From the NCBI GenBank assembly GCA_036734025.1, contig DAIMZI010000015.1, positions 1 to 54,433 on the forward strand: a stretch of DNA of 54,433 nt. Direction: 5' to 3'. Both the position numbers and the translations under genes were made by a program. Positions 25,835-34,705 of this stretch are shown here, one piece after another. Each line of letters starts with the position of its first letter. Positions within the stretch are counted from its first letter, which is position 1. Source of the DNA: DAIMZI01 sp036734025 (GTDB lineage: Bacteria > Pseudomonadota > Alphaproteobacteria > Rhizobiales > Rhodomicrobiaceae). Below the pieces are notes generated by a model. The model was given only the letters and a program-made list of their open reading frames with translations. It searched no databases and was not told the DNA's origin.

Positions 25835-26653
25835 TCACTCCGCGGCAAGTTGATAAGGAGGTCTGTGCAGCCCGGCAGGTGAAAAAGTGAACACCTCGCT
25901 GCCTTCGGGCGTGATGCCGATCGTGTGCTCGAACTGGGCCGACAAGGACCTGTCTCGCGTTACCGCCGTCCACCCGTCGCTAAGGACCTTCACATTGGGC
26001 CGTCCCAGATTGATCATCGGCTCGATGGTGAACACCATCCCCGGAACGAGCTTTGCTCCTTCGCCCGGATTGCCATAATGCAGGATGTTGGGCTTGTCGT
26101 GAAAGACAGCGCCGATGCCATGGCCGCAGAAATCACGCACCACACTGCATCTTTCGCCTTCTGCATAAGTCTGGATAGCCCAGCCGATATCGCCGGTGCT
26201 GCCACCCGGGCGCGCCGCGTCGATGCCGCGCATCAGGGCCTCATGGGTCACCGCCATCAGCCGGGCGGCCTTGCGTGACACCTCGCCCACCGGATACATC
26301 CGGCTGGTATCACCGTGCCAGCCATTCAGGATCAGTGTCACGTCGATATTGACGATATCGCCTTCATAAAGCTGACGCTCACTGGGTATGCCGTGGCAGA
26401 CGACATGGTTGATCGAGCTGCAGGTCGATTTGGTATAGCCGCGATAATTGAGGGTCGCCGGCACCGCGCCATGATCCAGGGCAAATTCCAGTACCAGATC
26501 ATCCAGTTCCTGAGTGCTTACGCCCGGGCGCACATGGGCGGTGATCATGTCCAGAGCTTCGGCCGCCAGTTGTCCAGCCGAGCGCAAGCCCTGAAAGGCG
26601 GCCTCGTCATAAAGCCTGATCTTCCGGTCCACGCGGGTCAGTTCGCTGCTCAT
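25835..26653 (-). CDS. map: Methionine aminopeptidase, type I
   Basis: Removes the initiator methionine from nascent proteins; dinuclear metal enzyme. Motifs: SINHVVCHGIP (His), DIVNIDVTLILNGWHGDTSRM (first metal Asp pair), FCGHGIGAVFHDKPNI (His), GMVFTIEPMINLG (Glu) and SAQFEHTIGIT (Glu). The protein has 272 residues from the ATG at 26653. A GTG at 26662 would add three residues; the AGAGGA in front fits neither start perfectly. It is the middle gene of sfsA–map–radC, 25 bases after sfsA. Confidence 0.96.
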   Translation of the reverse strand: MSSELTRVDRKIRLYDEAAFQGLRSAGQLAAEALDMITAHVRPGVSTQELDDLVLEFALDHGAVPATLNYRGYTKSTCSSINHVVCHGIPSERQLYEGDIVNIDVTLILNGWHGDTSRMYPVGEVSRKAARLMAVTHEALMRGIDAARPGGSTGDIGWAIQTYAEGERCSVVRDFCGHGIGAVFHDKPNILHYGNPGEGAKLVPGMVFTIEPMINLGRPNVKVLSDGWTAVTRDRSLSAQFEHTIGITPEGSEVFTFSPAGLHRPPYQLAAE

Positions 26654-26678
26654 GGTCCGCACTGTCCTCTCACGGCGT

Positions 26679-27422
26679 TCATGCGCTGGCCGAGCTTGCT
26701 GAAGCTGCTTCAGGCGTCACGATCTCGATCCGATCTGCCAGCTTGATGTAGTGTGGCGTGACATCGCAGCAATAGCATAGCGCCTCCACACCGCTTGCGC
26801 GCGCCTGCACAAAGCTGCGCGAATAAGTCGGGTCAATGTCTTCGGCAAGCGAGAAACGCTTCGCCCTTGCCTGAACCACATACAGCATCACAGCCCGTGT
26901 TGTGTCATCGACCACGCTGCTCAAGTCATGCAGGTGCCTTGTGCCGCGCGCCGTCACGCTGTCGGGGAATTCGGCCAGATCCGGCATACGAAACAGATGC
27001 ACGTTCTTCACTTCCACATAACATTTGGCACCGTCTGCATTTTCAAGCAGAATATCGATACGGCTGCTGGTCGAATAGCGAACCTCGCGCCGCACATCAT
27101 CATAGCCGCTCAATTCGGGAATTAGGTTGCTTCTGATCGCTTCAACGGCAATTTTATTTGGATTTTGAGTATTAATGCCAATATAAGCGACCTCTCCACA
27201 GATGTCCAGTTCGACCAATTCAAGGTTATATTGTAACTTTCTTTTGGGATTGGCACTGGGTGAGACCCAGACTGGAAGACCCGGCATGTTCAGTCCCATC
27301 ATCGAGCCGGGATTGGCGCAATGAGCGGTGATGATGGCGCCGTCATCAAGGCGCACGTCTGCCAGAAATCGCTTGTATCTTTTGATGAGGGTGCCGCGTA
27401 TAAGCGCGTGTGGAAATTCCAT
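26679..27422 (-). CDS. sfsA: SfsA family DNA-binding/nuclease protein
   Basis: A 247-residue SfsA protein, known in E. coli as a sugar-fermentation stimulation factor and assigned nucleic-acid binding or nuclease activity. Signature blocks: RFLADVRLDDG, HCANPGSMMGL, PKRKLQYNLELVE, SSRIDILLENADGAKCYVEVKNVHL (seen in two parts; the D-x-LL...E-x-K core resembles a PD-(D/E)XK site) and FPDSVTARGTRHL. Codons between about 27110 and 27260 are visibly AT-richer than the neighbouring genes (for example a run coding NTQNPNKIAVEA), perhaps a drifted segment. The start ATG 27422 lacks a clear ribosome site; a TTG sits just upstream. Confidence 0.93.
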   Translation of the reverse strand: MEFPHALIRGTLIKRYKRFLADVRLDDGAIITAHCANPGSMMGLNMPGLPVWVSPSANPKRKLQYNLELVELDICGEVAYIGINTQNPNKIAVEAIRSNLIPELSGYDDVRREVRYSTSSRIDILLENADGAKCYVEVKNVHLFRMPDLAEFPDSVTARGTRHLHDLSSVVDDTTRAVMLYVVQARAKRFSLAEDIDPTYSRSFVQARASGVEALCYCCDVTPHYIKLADRIEIVTPEAASASSASA

Positions 27423-27567
27423 CAAGACAAATTATGTTGCCGAGGGCGCGCCGGCAAGTCCCAAGCATGGCTGAGGCACAGGCACGCATTTTCTCATGCG
27501 AGGTGCGCCCAGCTCTGAACCAGCCCCTCATCCTAGCAAGCCCGATCTGAACAAGCCCGATCCGAAA

Positions 27568-28350
27568 ATGACGACCACGCAGAGCCAGACAACGAGCGAA
27601 CCGGGCCTTGAAGACATCACGGCCGGGCTTGTGGTTATCGGCGACGAAATTCTATCGGGGCGCACCAAGGATCAGAATATCGGCCACATCGCGGAGCGGC
27701 TGACGGCGATCGGCATACGCCTGCGCGAAGTGCGGGTCGTCGCCGACCGGCAAGCAGATATCGTCCAGGCCATCAACGCACTGCGCACAGCCTATGATTA
27801 TCTCTTCACGACCGGCGGCATCGGCCCCACTCATGACGACATAACCGCCGATGCGGTGGCCGCAGCGTTCGGCGTCGGCATCGACATCGACCCGCGCGCG
27901 CTCGCCATCATGCAGGCCCATTACGGCGAAGCCCAGCTCAGCCCGGCACGGCTGCGCATGTGCCGGCTGCCTCACGGCGCCGACCCCATCTCGAATTCGA
28001 TTTCCGTGGCGCCCGGCTTCACCATCGGCAATGTGTTCGTCATGGCCGGGATCCCGCGGGTCATGCAGGCGATGCTCGACACGATCGTGCCGATGCTGCG
28101 CACGGGCGCGCTGCTATTGTCCAAGACGATCCGGGTCTATGGGCGCGAGGGTGATGTCGCAACCATCTTGGAGGAGACCGAGCGGCAATTTTCCGGCGTA
28201 AGCGTAGGCAGCTACCCGTTCTTTGAGGACGGCGTTTATGGTACCCATGCGGTATTGCGCAGCACTGACGCCGCAAAGCTGGAAGGCGCGGCGCAAAGCC
28301 TGGCTTCAGCGCTTCGCGGGGCCAGCGTCCGTCATGATCCGCCAGCCTGA
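27568..28350 (+). CDS. CinA N-terminal domain / molybdopterin-binding-fold protein
   Basis: A 260-residue protein with only the MoaB/MogA-like fold of CinA: LVVIGDEILSGRTKDQN, then YDYLFTTGGIGPTHDDITAD and MAGIPRVMQAMLDTI. The C-terminal nicotinamide-nucleotide amidase domain of full CinA is absent, as in many alphaproteobacteria that carry it as a separate gene. It may be an ADP-ribose/FAD-type pyrophosphatase or an orphan molybdopterin-binding protein. The start is uncertain: ATG 27568 is used because the next residues are close to the domain; the frame opens at 27496. Confidence 0.88.
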   Translation: MTTTQSQTTSEPGLEDITAGLVVIGDEILSGRTKDQNIGHIAERLTAIGIRLREVRVVADRQADIVQAINALRTAYDYLFTTGGIGPTHDDITADAVAAAFGVGIDIDPRALAIMQAHYGEAQLSPARLRMCRLPHGADPISNSISVAPGFTIGNVFVMAGIPRVMQAMLDTIVPMLRTGALLLSKTIRVYGREGDVATILEETERQFSGVSVGSYPFFEDGVYGTHAVLRSTDAAKLEGAAQSLASALRGASVRHDPPA

Positions 28351-28363
28351 TCGACGCGCGACA

Positions 28364-29281
28364 TCAGGCGCTGCGGGCGCGCGGCTCCGCTTCGGGCAGC
28401 ACAGGCCGATCCAGCCGCGAGGCCCCCGCTTCGGCGGGCGGCGCGCCGGCACTATCGGTCAGGCCCGCTTCATCCGCCACCATGTCCCCGGCCTGGATTT
28501 CCGCATCTTCGGCCGCTTCGCTACCGGCTTGGGCGTCGGGCATGTCCGCCTCACCCTCTAGCCCACTGTCTGCCTCAGCGGCTTCCTGCAACGTCTCGGC
28601 CTCACCATCATCGCGTGGCTCTGCCGCTGTCTCCCGGTCAGCCTCGCCCGCGCCAAGCGCCTCGTCAGCGATGTCGCCGCTCATTTCATCCCAGCCATAA
28701 TGTTGGCTGAGCCGAACCAGCAGGCGATCGCAAGCGTCGATGATCTCGCTCATACTGGTCACGCCGGCGATCATGTAGCTCCGCTGTGCAGTCCCAGAAA
28801 AGGCTTCATCCGCCTCATTCTCATTCGTCTCGGGCGCCGCCAGCGCCAGCGCGCCCTGCGTGAGCGGCCCCATTCTGCGTGCAAAGAACCGCCTTGGCTG
28901 GGCCGCGCCATCAAACAGCGCATTGGCATCCGGCATTATCCGGCGCGACAAAGGCTCGCATGCCGCAGTGGCGCTCATGAACGCATCGATATCGGCGCGC
29001 AGGTGCGGCTCGTGGCGACGCAACGACACCGCCCATTCACGGGCACGGCTGATCTTGGTCAGCACCAGCGCCTCGCAATTGCCGACATCCCAGATCTGCT
29101 CGCGAAAGGCCGCCAGGCGCGAGGAAATCTCTTCCGTGCCCAGCCCCGGGCGGATATCGGGCAGTTGATAGGAATTGCGGCACAGATAATCGCCATCATC
29201 GATGGCGGACGACAGCGCGGAGCAGAGAAAATAAAGGATGGAGTCGAGCTGCTCGTCGCTGGCCTGATCGAATTTCCACAT
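28364..29281 (-). CDS. Protein of unknown function with acidic disordered tail
   Basis: A 305-residue protein in two parts. Residues 1-200 look globular and helical (MWKFDQASDEQLDSILYFLC, QIWDVGNCEALVLTKISRARE, SYMIAGVTSMSEIIDACDRL). Residues 205-305 are extremely rich in Glu, Ala, Asp and Gly (EADRETAAEPRDDGEAE and similar) and should be disordered. There is no signal peptide or membrane segment, so it is probably cytosolic. I recognise no family. It lies downstream of nrdJ on the same strand, but a terminator separates them, and it converges tail-to-tail on the CinA-type gene. Confidence 0.75.
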   Translation of the reverse strand: MWKFDQASDEQLDSILYFLCSALSSAIDDGDYLCRNSYQLPDIRPGLGTEEISSRLAAFREQIWDVGNCEALVLTKISRAREWAVSLRRHEPHLRADIDAFMSATAACEPLSRRIMPDANALFDGAAQPRRFFARRMGPLTQGALALAAPETNENEADEAFSGTAQRSYMIAGVTSMSEIIDACDRLLVRLSQHYGWDEMSGDIADEALGAGEADRETAAEPRDDGEAETLQEAAEADSGLEGEADMPDAQAGSEAAEDAEIQAGDMVADEAGLTDSAGAPPAEAGASRLDRPVLPEAEPRARSA

Positions 29282-29312
29282 CGTATTGCCAAGGCCGCAT
29301 GGGCCTTTCCCT

Positions 29313-29346
29313 CAAAAGCGTTTGTTGAATGACAGACGCAAACGCT
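29313..29346 (-). terminator. Intrinsic terminator of nrdJ
   Basis: On the minus strand, AGCGTTTG pairs perfectly with CAAACGCT around a 14-base loop (stems 29339-29346 and 29317-29324) and runs directly into TTTTGAGG. It lies about 70 bases after the nrdJ stop. Confidence 0.65.
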
Positions 29347-29415
29347 CCCGAGCCAACGCGGAACTACCGACCGGCAACGCTGTACATGCCGGTGGCGTCG
29401 GGACAGACGCAGACG

Positions 29416-32400
29416 TTACGAACAGCCGCTGGTGGCGCCGCAAGTATCGCATTTCAGGCATGTGCCATTGCGCACGAGCGTGAAGTTACCGCATTCGGAA
29501 CAGGCCTCGCCCTCATATCCCTTGAGCCTGGCTTCCACGCTCAGGCTCGCGGTTGCGCCTGACCATGACGGGGCGGGCCCTGAGGACATCGTCACGCCCG
29601 CAGCCTTGGGACCGGCCCGGTGCGCGGCATCTGATGCGCTCATCGCGGCGCTGACGCTATCCTGCAGCTTGCCGACCGGGTTTGCGGCGAACGAGGCGTT
29701 TTCCGAGACCATGACCACCTTGTGGTCGAACGAGCCGCGCATCAGCCCACGGCTCATGTAACGGTCGGCCACGACCGCCATTTCGGCGCTCGGCTGGGCC
29801 TCGACCCCCTGACCCATCGCCATGTTGCCGATCTCGGCGGGGTCCACATGGGCCAGATCATGCCGGCTCAGATAAGACACGGCCAGTTCGCGGAAGATAT
29901 AATCGAGGATCGAAGTGGCGTTCTTGATGGTGTCGTTGCCCTGAACCAGACCGGCCGGCTCGAAGCGGGTGAAGGTGAACGCCTCGACGAATTCCTCCAG
30001 CGGCACGCCATATTGCAGACCAAGCGAAATGGCGATGGCGAAATTGTTCATCAGACTGCGGAAGGCCGCGCCTTCCTTGTGCATGTCGATGAAGATCTCG
30101 CCGAGATTGCCGTTTTCATATTCGCCGGTGCGCAGATAGACCTTATGGCCGCCCACGACCGCCTTTTGAGTGTACCCCTTGCGCCGGTCGGGCAGCTTCT
30201 CGCGCTGGGCGCGCAGGCGCACACGCTCCACGACCCGCTCGACGATCCGCTCCGCCACGGCCTCGGCACGGACCATCGCCGGCTTGTCGGCGGCCACCGC
30301 CGCGACGGCTTCTTCCTGCGCATCCTCATCATCGTCGAGCAACTGCGCGTTCAGCGGTTGCGACAATTTCGAGCCGTCACGATAAAGCGCGTTCGCCTTC
30401 AGCCCCAGCCGCCATGAAGACAGATATGCCTGCTTGCAGTCTTCAACAGAGGCGTTGCCCGGCATGTTTATCGTCTTGGAGATGGCGCCCGAAATGAACG
30501 GCTGCGCGGCCGCCATCATCAGGATGTGGCTCTGTGCGGAAAGGAACCGCTTGCCCTTGCGCCCGCACGGATTGGCGCAATCAAACACCGGCAGATGCTC
30601 GTTCTTCAGGCCGGGCGCACCCTCCAGCGTCATCGCCCCACAAACAAACTGATTGGCGGCCTCGATCTGCGCCTTCGTGAAGCCGAGTTCGGCGAGCATG
30701 TCGAAATCAGCGGCGTCGAGACGCTCGCTCGGCAGCTTCAGCACACCGGTGCAGAACGCCTCGCCAAGGGAAAACTTGTTGAAGGCGAATTTGATATCGA
30801 AGGCGCTTTTCAGCCCTGCCTCGATCGCTTCGAGCTTTTCATCGGTGAAGCCCTTGGCGCGCAGCGAGGCATGATTGATGTGCGGAGCGCCCTTGAGCGT
30901 GCCATTGCCGACCGCGTAGGTGATGATGGCCTCGACCTGCGCCTTGGCATAGCCGAGCCTCGCCAACGCTTCGGGCACCGTGCGGTTGATGATCTTGAAG
31001 TAGCCGCCACCGGCCAGCTTCTTGAACTTGACCAGCGCGAAATCCGGCTCGATGCCGGTGGTGTCGCAGTCCATCACAAGCCCGATCGTGCCGGTTGGCG
31101 CGATCACCGTGGCCTGAGCGTTGCGAAATCCATGCGCCACGCCCAGCTCAAGTGCCCGGTCCCACGCACTGCATGCCGCATCGGTGATCCGGGTGTCCTT
31201 GCAATTGTCATGATCGAGCGGCACAGGCGGCGTGGCGAGCTGTTCATAGCCCTCACGCTCGCCATAGGCGGCGCGCCGGTGGTTGCGGATCACGCGCAGC
31301 ATATGCTCGGCATTGGCCGGATAGCCCTTGAATGCGCCAAGCTGTGCCGCCATCTCCGCCGACGTCGCATAGGCCATGCCAGTCATCAGCGCGCTGATCG
31401 CACCGGCAAGTGCCCTGCCCTCGTCTGAATCGTAAGGCACGCCCGAGGCCATCAGCAGCCCGCCGATATTCGCAAAGCCGAGACCGAGCGTGCGGTATTC
31501 ATAGGACAATTGCGCAATCTCGGGCGAAGGGAACTGAGCCATGGTGACGGAGATTTCCAGCACCACGGTCCACAGCCGGCAGGCATGGGCAAAGCCGTCC
31601 ACATCGAACCGCTTGTGCGCATCACGAAACGCCATCAGGTTCAGCGAGGCAAGATTGCAGGCCGTGTCATCCAGGAACATGTATTCCGAGCACGGATTCG
31701 ACGCCCGGATCGGACCGGATGCCGGACAGGTGTGCCAGTCATTGATCGTCGTGTGGAACTGGATACCCGGATCGGCCGAGGCCCATGCCGCATAGCCGAT
31801 CTGGTCCCAAAGGCCGCTCGCGCTGATCTGGCGCAGCGGCTCGCCGCTGATGCGCCCGCGCAGCGACCACGGCGCATCGGCTTCCACCGCATGCAGGAAC
31901 TCGTCGGTGACGCGCACCGAGTTGTTGGAATTCTGCCCGGCGACCGTGCGATAGGCTTCGCCCTCCCAGTCGGCGTCAAGCACGGGGAAATCCATGCGCT
32001 TGAAGCCCTGGCGGGCGAACTGGATCACGCGCTGAATGTAGTTTTCCGGCACATGGGCAGCGCGTGCAGCGCGGATCTCGCGCTTCAAGGCCGGATTGCG
32101 CGCCGGGTCGAAACAGTCATCGCCCGTTCCCTCGCAATTGACCGCAGCGCGCATCACCGCGCTCAGATGTTTGGCGCAGGCCTTCGAGCCGGCCACCAGA
32201 GCGGCGACCTTCTGCTCCTCGGCCACCTTCCAGTTGACGAAATCCTCGATATCCGGGTGATCGACATCGACAATGACCATCTTGGCGGCGCGTCGGGTCG
32301 TGCCGCCCGACTTGATCGCGCCCGCTGCCCGGTCGCCGATCTTCAGGAAGCTCATCAGCCCCGATGACTTGCCGCCGCCCGATAGTCTCTCGCCCTCACC

Positions 32401-33117
32401 ACGCAGCTTGGAAAAGTTCGAGCCAGTGCCCGAGCCATATTTGAACAGCCGCGCCTCGCGGACCCACAGGTCCATGATGCCGCGCTCATTGACCAGGTCA
32501 TCCTCGACCGACTGGATGAAGCAGGCATGGGGCTGGGGATGCTCATAGGCCGAAGCCGCGCGGGTCAGCTCGCCGGTTTCGTGATCGACATAAAAATGCC
32601 CCTGGCTCGGCCCGTCGATGCCATAGGCCCAATGCAGCCCGGTGTTGAACCATTGCGGGCTGTTGGGCGCGGCCATCTGCATCGCCAGCATGTAGCGATG
32701 TTCGTCATAAAAGGCGCGCGCGTCGGCTTCGCTGGAGAAATAGCCGCCCTTCCAGCCCCAATAGGTCCAAGTGCCCGCCAGCCGGTTGAACACCTGGCGC
32801 GCATCGGTCTCGCTGCCATAGCGCTCCTCGGGCGCCATTGTCTCGAGCGCCTCGCTGTCGGCCACCGAACGCCACAGCCAGGACGGCACGGTGTTTTCCT
32901 CGACGCGCTTCAGCCGCGCCGGCACGCCGGCCTTGCGAAAATATTTCTGCGCCAGAATGTCGGCCGCGACCTGGCTGAAATGGGCCGGCACGGCGAAACT
33001 CTCCAGGCGAAAGACGACGGAGCCGTCGGGATTGCGGATCTCGCTTGCGGCCTTGCGGAAAGCAATATCCGCGTAAGGCGACTTTCCTTCCGTCGTGAAA
33101 CGCCGTTCGATCCGCAT
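29416..33117 (-). CDS. nrdJ: Adenosylcobalamin-dependent ribonucleotide reductase, class II
   Basis: Makes deoxyribonucleotides from ribonucleotides using adenosylcobalamin as radical source, so it works with or without oxygen. The 1233-residue protein is the long alphaproteobacterial form. Visible blocks: AAPNSPQWFNTGLHWAYG, HACFIQSVEDD, GSGTGSNFSKLRGEGERLSGGG (phosphate/effector region, seen as GTGSNFSKLRGEGERL), DWHTCPASGPIRASNPCSEY (active-site cysteines), DDTACNLASLNLM and APTGTIGLVMDCDTTGIEPD. The C-terminus holds a zinc-ribbon-like CSECG...CDTCG pair and a final Cys (GATSGCS). The start at 33117 has GAGGGACATGAC in front. The leader upstream is long and structured. Confidence 0.97.
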   Translation of the reverse strand: MRIERRFTTEGKSPYADIAFRKAASEIRNPDGSVVFRLESFAVPAHFSQVAADILAQKYFRKAGVPARLKRVEENTVPSWLWRSVADSEALETMAPEERYGSETDARQVFNRLAGTWTYWGWKGGYFSSEADARAFYDEHRYMLAMQMAAPNSPQWFNTGLHWAYGIDGPSQGHFYVDHETGELTRAASAYEHPQPHACFIQSVEDDLVNERGIMDLWVREARLFKYGSGTGSNFSKLRGEGERLSGGGKSSGLMSFLKIGDRAAGAIKSGGTTRRAAKMVIVDVDHPDIEDFVNWKVAEEQKVAALVAGSKACAKHLSAVMRAAVNCEGTGDDCFDPARNPALKREIRAARAAHVPENYIQRVIQFARQGFKRMDFPVLDADWEGEAYRTVAGQNSNNSVRVTDEFLHAVEADAPWSLRGRISGEPLRQISASGLWDQIGYAAWASADPGIQFHTTINDWHTCPASGPIRASNPCSEYMFLDDTACNLASLNLMAFRDAHKRFDVDGFAHACRLWTVVLEISVTMAQFPSPEIAQLSYEYRTLGLGFANIGGLLMASGVPYDSDEGRALAGAISALMTGMAYATSAEMAAQLGAFKGYPANAEHMLRVIRNHRRAAYGEREGYEQLATPPVPLDHDNCKDTRITDAACSAWDRALELGVAHGFRNAQATVIAPTGTIGLVMDCDTTGIEPDFALVKFKKLAGGGYFKIINRTVPEALARLGYAKAQVEAIITYAVGNGTLKGAPHINHASLRAKGFTDEKLEAIEAGLKSAFDIKFAFNKFSLGEAFCTGVLKLPSERLDAADFDMLAELGFTKAQIEAANQFVCGAMTLEGAPGLKNEHLPVFDCANPCGRKGKRFLSAQSHILMMAAAQPFISGAISKTINMPGNASVEDCKQAYLSSWRLGLKANALYRDGSKLSQPLNAQLLDDDEDAQEEAVAAVAADKPAMVRAEAVAERIVERVVERVRLRAQREKLPDRRKGYTQKAVVGGHKVYLRTGEYENGNLGEIFIDMHKEGAAFRSLMNNFAIAISLGLQYGVPLEEFVEAFTFTRFEPAGLVQGNDTIKNATSILDYIFRELAVSYLSRHDLAHVDPAEIGNMAMGQGVEAQPSAEMAVVADRYMSRGLMRGSFDHKVVMVSENASFAANPVGKLQDSVSAAMSASDAAHRAGPKAAGVTMSSGPAPSWSGATASLSVEARLKGYEGEACSECGNFTLVRNGTCLKCDTCGATSGCS

Positions 33118-33677
33118 GTCATGTCCCTCAATGCTCTTGCCGCTTCGGCTCGCGCCGTGGCTGTTTTTTGTCTGCTCGTGCCGGGCAAGTGTCATTTTTG
33201 CTTTCGCGCCATGTCCGCATCACCGAAAGCAGCCACCATGCCCGCCTGCCCCGTTGCCGCGCGCACGCGGTCCGGTCAGGTGGCCTTAAGACGCAAATCT
33301 GAATGTCTGGAATGCCCAGAACGCGGGCACGCGGATACAATGCCGGCAAGCGCAGACGCGTTGCCGTTTACAGGTCCCGTTCGGAGGAGATGTGCCCGGC
33401 AACCCCGCCGCCGGGCACATCTCAAGACTCTCGTGATTCGGCCGGAAATGGAAGCTTTGGTATCCTTGACGGCGCAGATCACTATATATGGACAAGGTGA
33501 GACAGATGAGCGCTCGCGCGGAGCGACCGCTCACCCCCTGTCCACGCAGCAGACAGTAGGCCGATTCGCGTCTGCTGCACCTTTGCGCCGACAGGCTGGC
33601 GCAGCAAATTCACCGTCTGGGGATGTTTGGTGGATGAGCCCTGTCAGGGCCGGGTTTGCGCTGGCTAAGAGGGCTTC
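33118..33677. other. 560-base structured intergenic region; candidate RNA gene or nrdJ leader
   Basis: No protein gene fits here. Several inverted repeats are seen: 33387-33400 with 33410-33423 (14-bp perfect stem, 9-base loop); a nested stem at 33490-33543 (GGACA/TGTCC, then GGTGAG/CTCACC, then CGCTC/GAGCG); 33546-33554 with 33570-33578 (9-bp perfect stem GCAGCAGAC/GTCTGCTGC); and smaller TGCGCC/GGCGCA near 33584-33604. None ends in a T-run on either strand. CACTATATATGG at 33479-33490 resembles half of an NrdR box and, read on the minus strand, contains a -10-like TATAGT. I could not match SRP RNA, RNase P, tmRNA or a cobalamin riboswitch. Confidence 0.5.
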
Positions 33678-34697
33678 TCAGCCTCTGGATAACGCCGCGG
33701 TCTCCAGTTCGACGACGTCGTCAGCATCGTCTTTCAGCCCCCGGCGTGACATTTCGATCACCCCTTTTTGCCCGGACGCGGGAAAGCGGAACAAATTGTA
33801 TCCCGCGCGCGGCTTCTCCCCGTCGCGGTGAGCGCCGTACGTGCGCAGCGACGCCGAAGCTGACGCCGCGCCGACTATGGGGATCGGCCCGTCATCAGCA
33901 TCCAGCCAATGCAGGCTCGGGCGATGCGAGTGACCATGCACCACCAGTTCAGCGCCGCTAGACATGAGAATACGCATCAGCTCGGGCGCATCATGCAGGC
34001 TGGCGCGCCACTCCATCATTCCCGGCAGCGGCGGGTGATGGATCATCACCACTCGCATCATACCGCGATCGCGCAAGCGGGCGAGCACGGCAGACAGAGC
34101 GGTTCGCTGGGCCGCGCCAANNNNNNNNNNCGCCCGCCGGCCCGCCGCCATGGCCGGAGCCGTTGGACGCGCGCTGGAAAGGCCGATAAGCGCGACGCCA
34201 CCACGTACACGCACATAGGGAAATTCCGGCTGGGGCAAACCGGACCGTGAAACGACATCGCCATGGTCTGCGCCAGGCCCTGAGGCGCGATCATCGCCGC
34301 GCATGTAGGCTGCCCAGAGGCGAAATCCCTCATTGCGCCACAAGGGCACATAAGCGTCATGGTTGCCAGGCACGACGCTGATCCGGTCGGCCGGGCCGAG
34401 ATCGCGCAGCCAGGATGCGGCAATCGCGAACTCGCGAGGCAGCGACAGGTTGATGAGATCACCGGTGAGGGCAATATGGTCGGGTGCCTGGGCGCGCATG
34501 TCGGCGATGATGGCGCTCAAGATCTCGGCCCGGTGAATGTTGCGACGCCTGCGCCAGTTGATCAGGCCGAACATCCGCTTGCCGAGATAATGATGCGGTG
34601 CCGAAAAGGGCACGGGCCCCAGATGGATATCCGACAGATGGGCCAGCGTGAACCCTGCCGCGTTCGCCTCATCGCCCGCTGCGGGCTGCGCGCACAC
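33678..34697 (-). CDS. Calcineurin-like metallophosphoesterase (contains assembly gap)
   Basis: A 339-residue cytosolic phosphoesterase (cAMP phosphodiesterase/YaeI-like class). All metal motifs are present in order: AHLSDIHLG, ALTGDLIN, VVPGNHDAYVPL, MIHHPPLPG and VVHGHSHRP. Ten Ns at 34121-34130 interrupt it between PTAPAMAAGRRA and GAAQRTAL; the frame continues across the gap, but the residues around it are doubtful and the true gap length is unknown. The start at 34697 is 8 bases after the stop of the TRAP-type binding protein upstream, so it probably shares its transcript. Substrate not assignable. Confidence 0.9.
   Translation of the reverse strand: MCAQPAAGDEANAAGFTLAHLSDIHLGPVPFSAPHHYLGKRMFGLINWRRRRNIHRAEILSAIIADMRAQAPDHIALTGDLINLSLPREFAIAASWLRDLGPADRISVVPGNHDAYVPLWRNEGFRLWAAYMRGDDRASGPGADHGDVVSRSGLPQPEFPYVRVRGGVALIGLSSARPTAPAMAAGRRAXXXXGAAQRTALSAVLARLRDRGMMRVVMIHHPPLPGMMEWRASLHDAPELMRILMSSGAELVVHGHSHRPSLHWLDADDGPIPIVGAASASASLRTYGAHRDGEKPRAGYNLFRFPASGQKGVIEMSRRGLKDDADDVVELETAALSRG
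34121..34130. other. Assembly gap (10 N)
   Basis: Ten undetermined bases inside the metallophosphoesterase gene, flanked by GC-rich sequence. Exactly ten Ns is a common placeholder, so the real length may differ even though the frame is kept. Confidence 0.95.
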
Positions 34698-34705
34698 TGG
34701 CTGGC

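Noticed and set aside
28700..29332. 210-codon plus-strand frame
   Set aside because: Antisense to the acidic-tailed protein gene and without motifs.
33118..33490. Cobalamin riboswitch in the nrdJ leader
   Set aside because: Neither the GCCACTG box nor the AGGGAA and CCCGCAACTG parts are found on the minus strand, in contrast to the clear riboswitch at 44862-45037.
33479..33494. NrdR box before nrdJ
   Set aside because: Only one half matches well (about 11 of 16 positions) and the usual second box about 31 bases away is missing; kept only as a remark.
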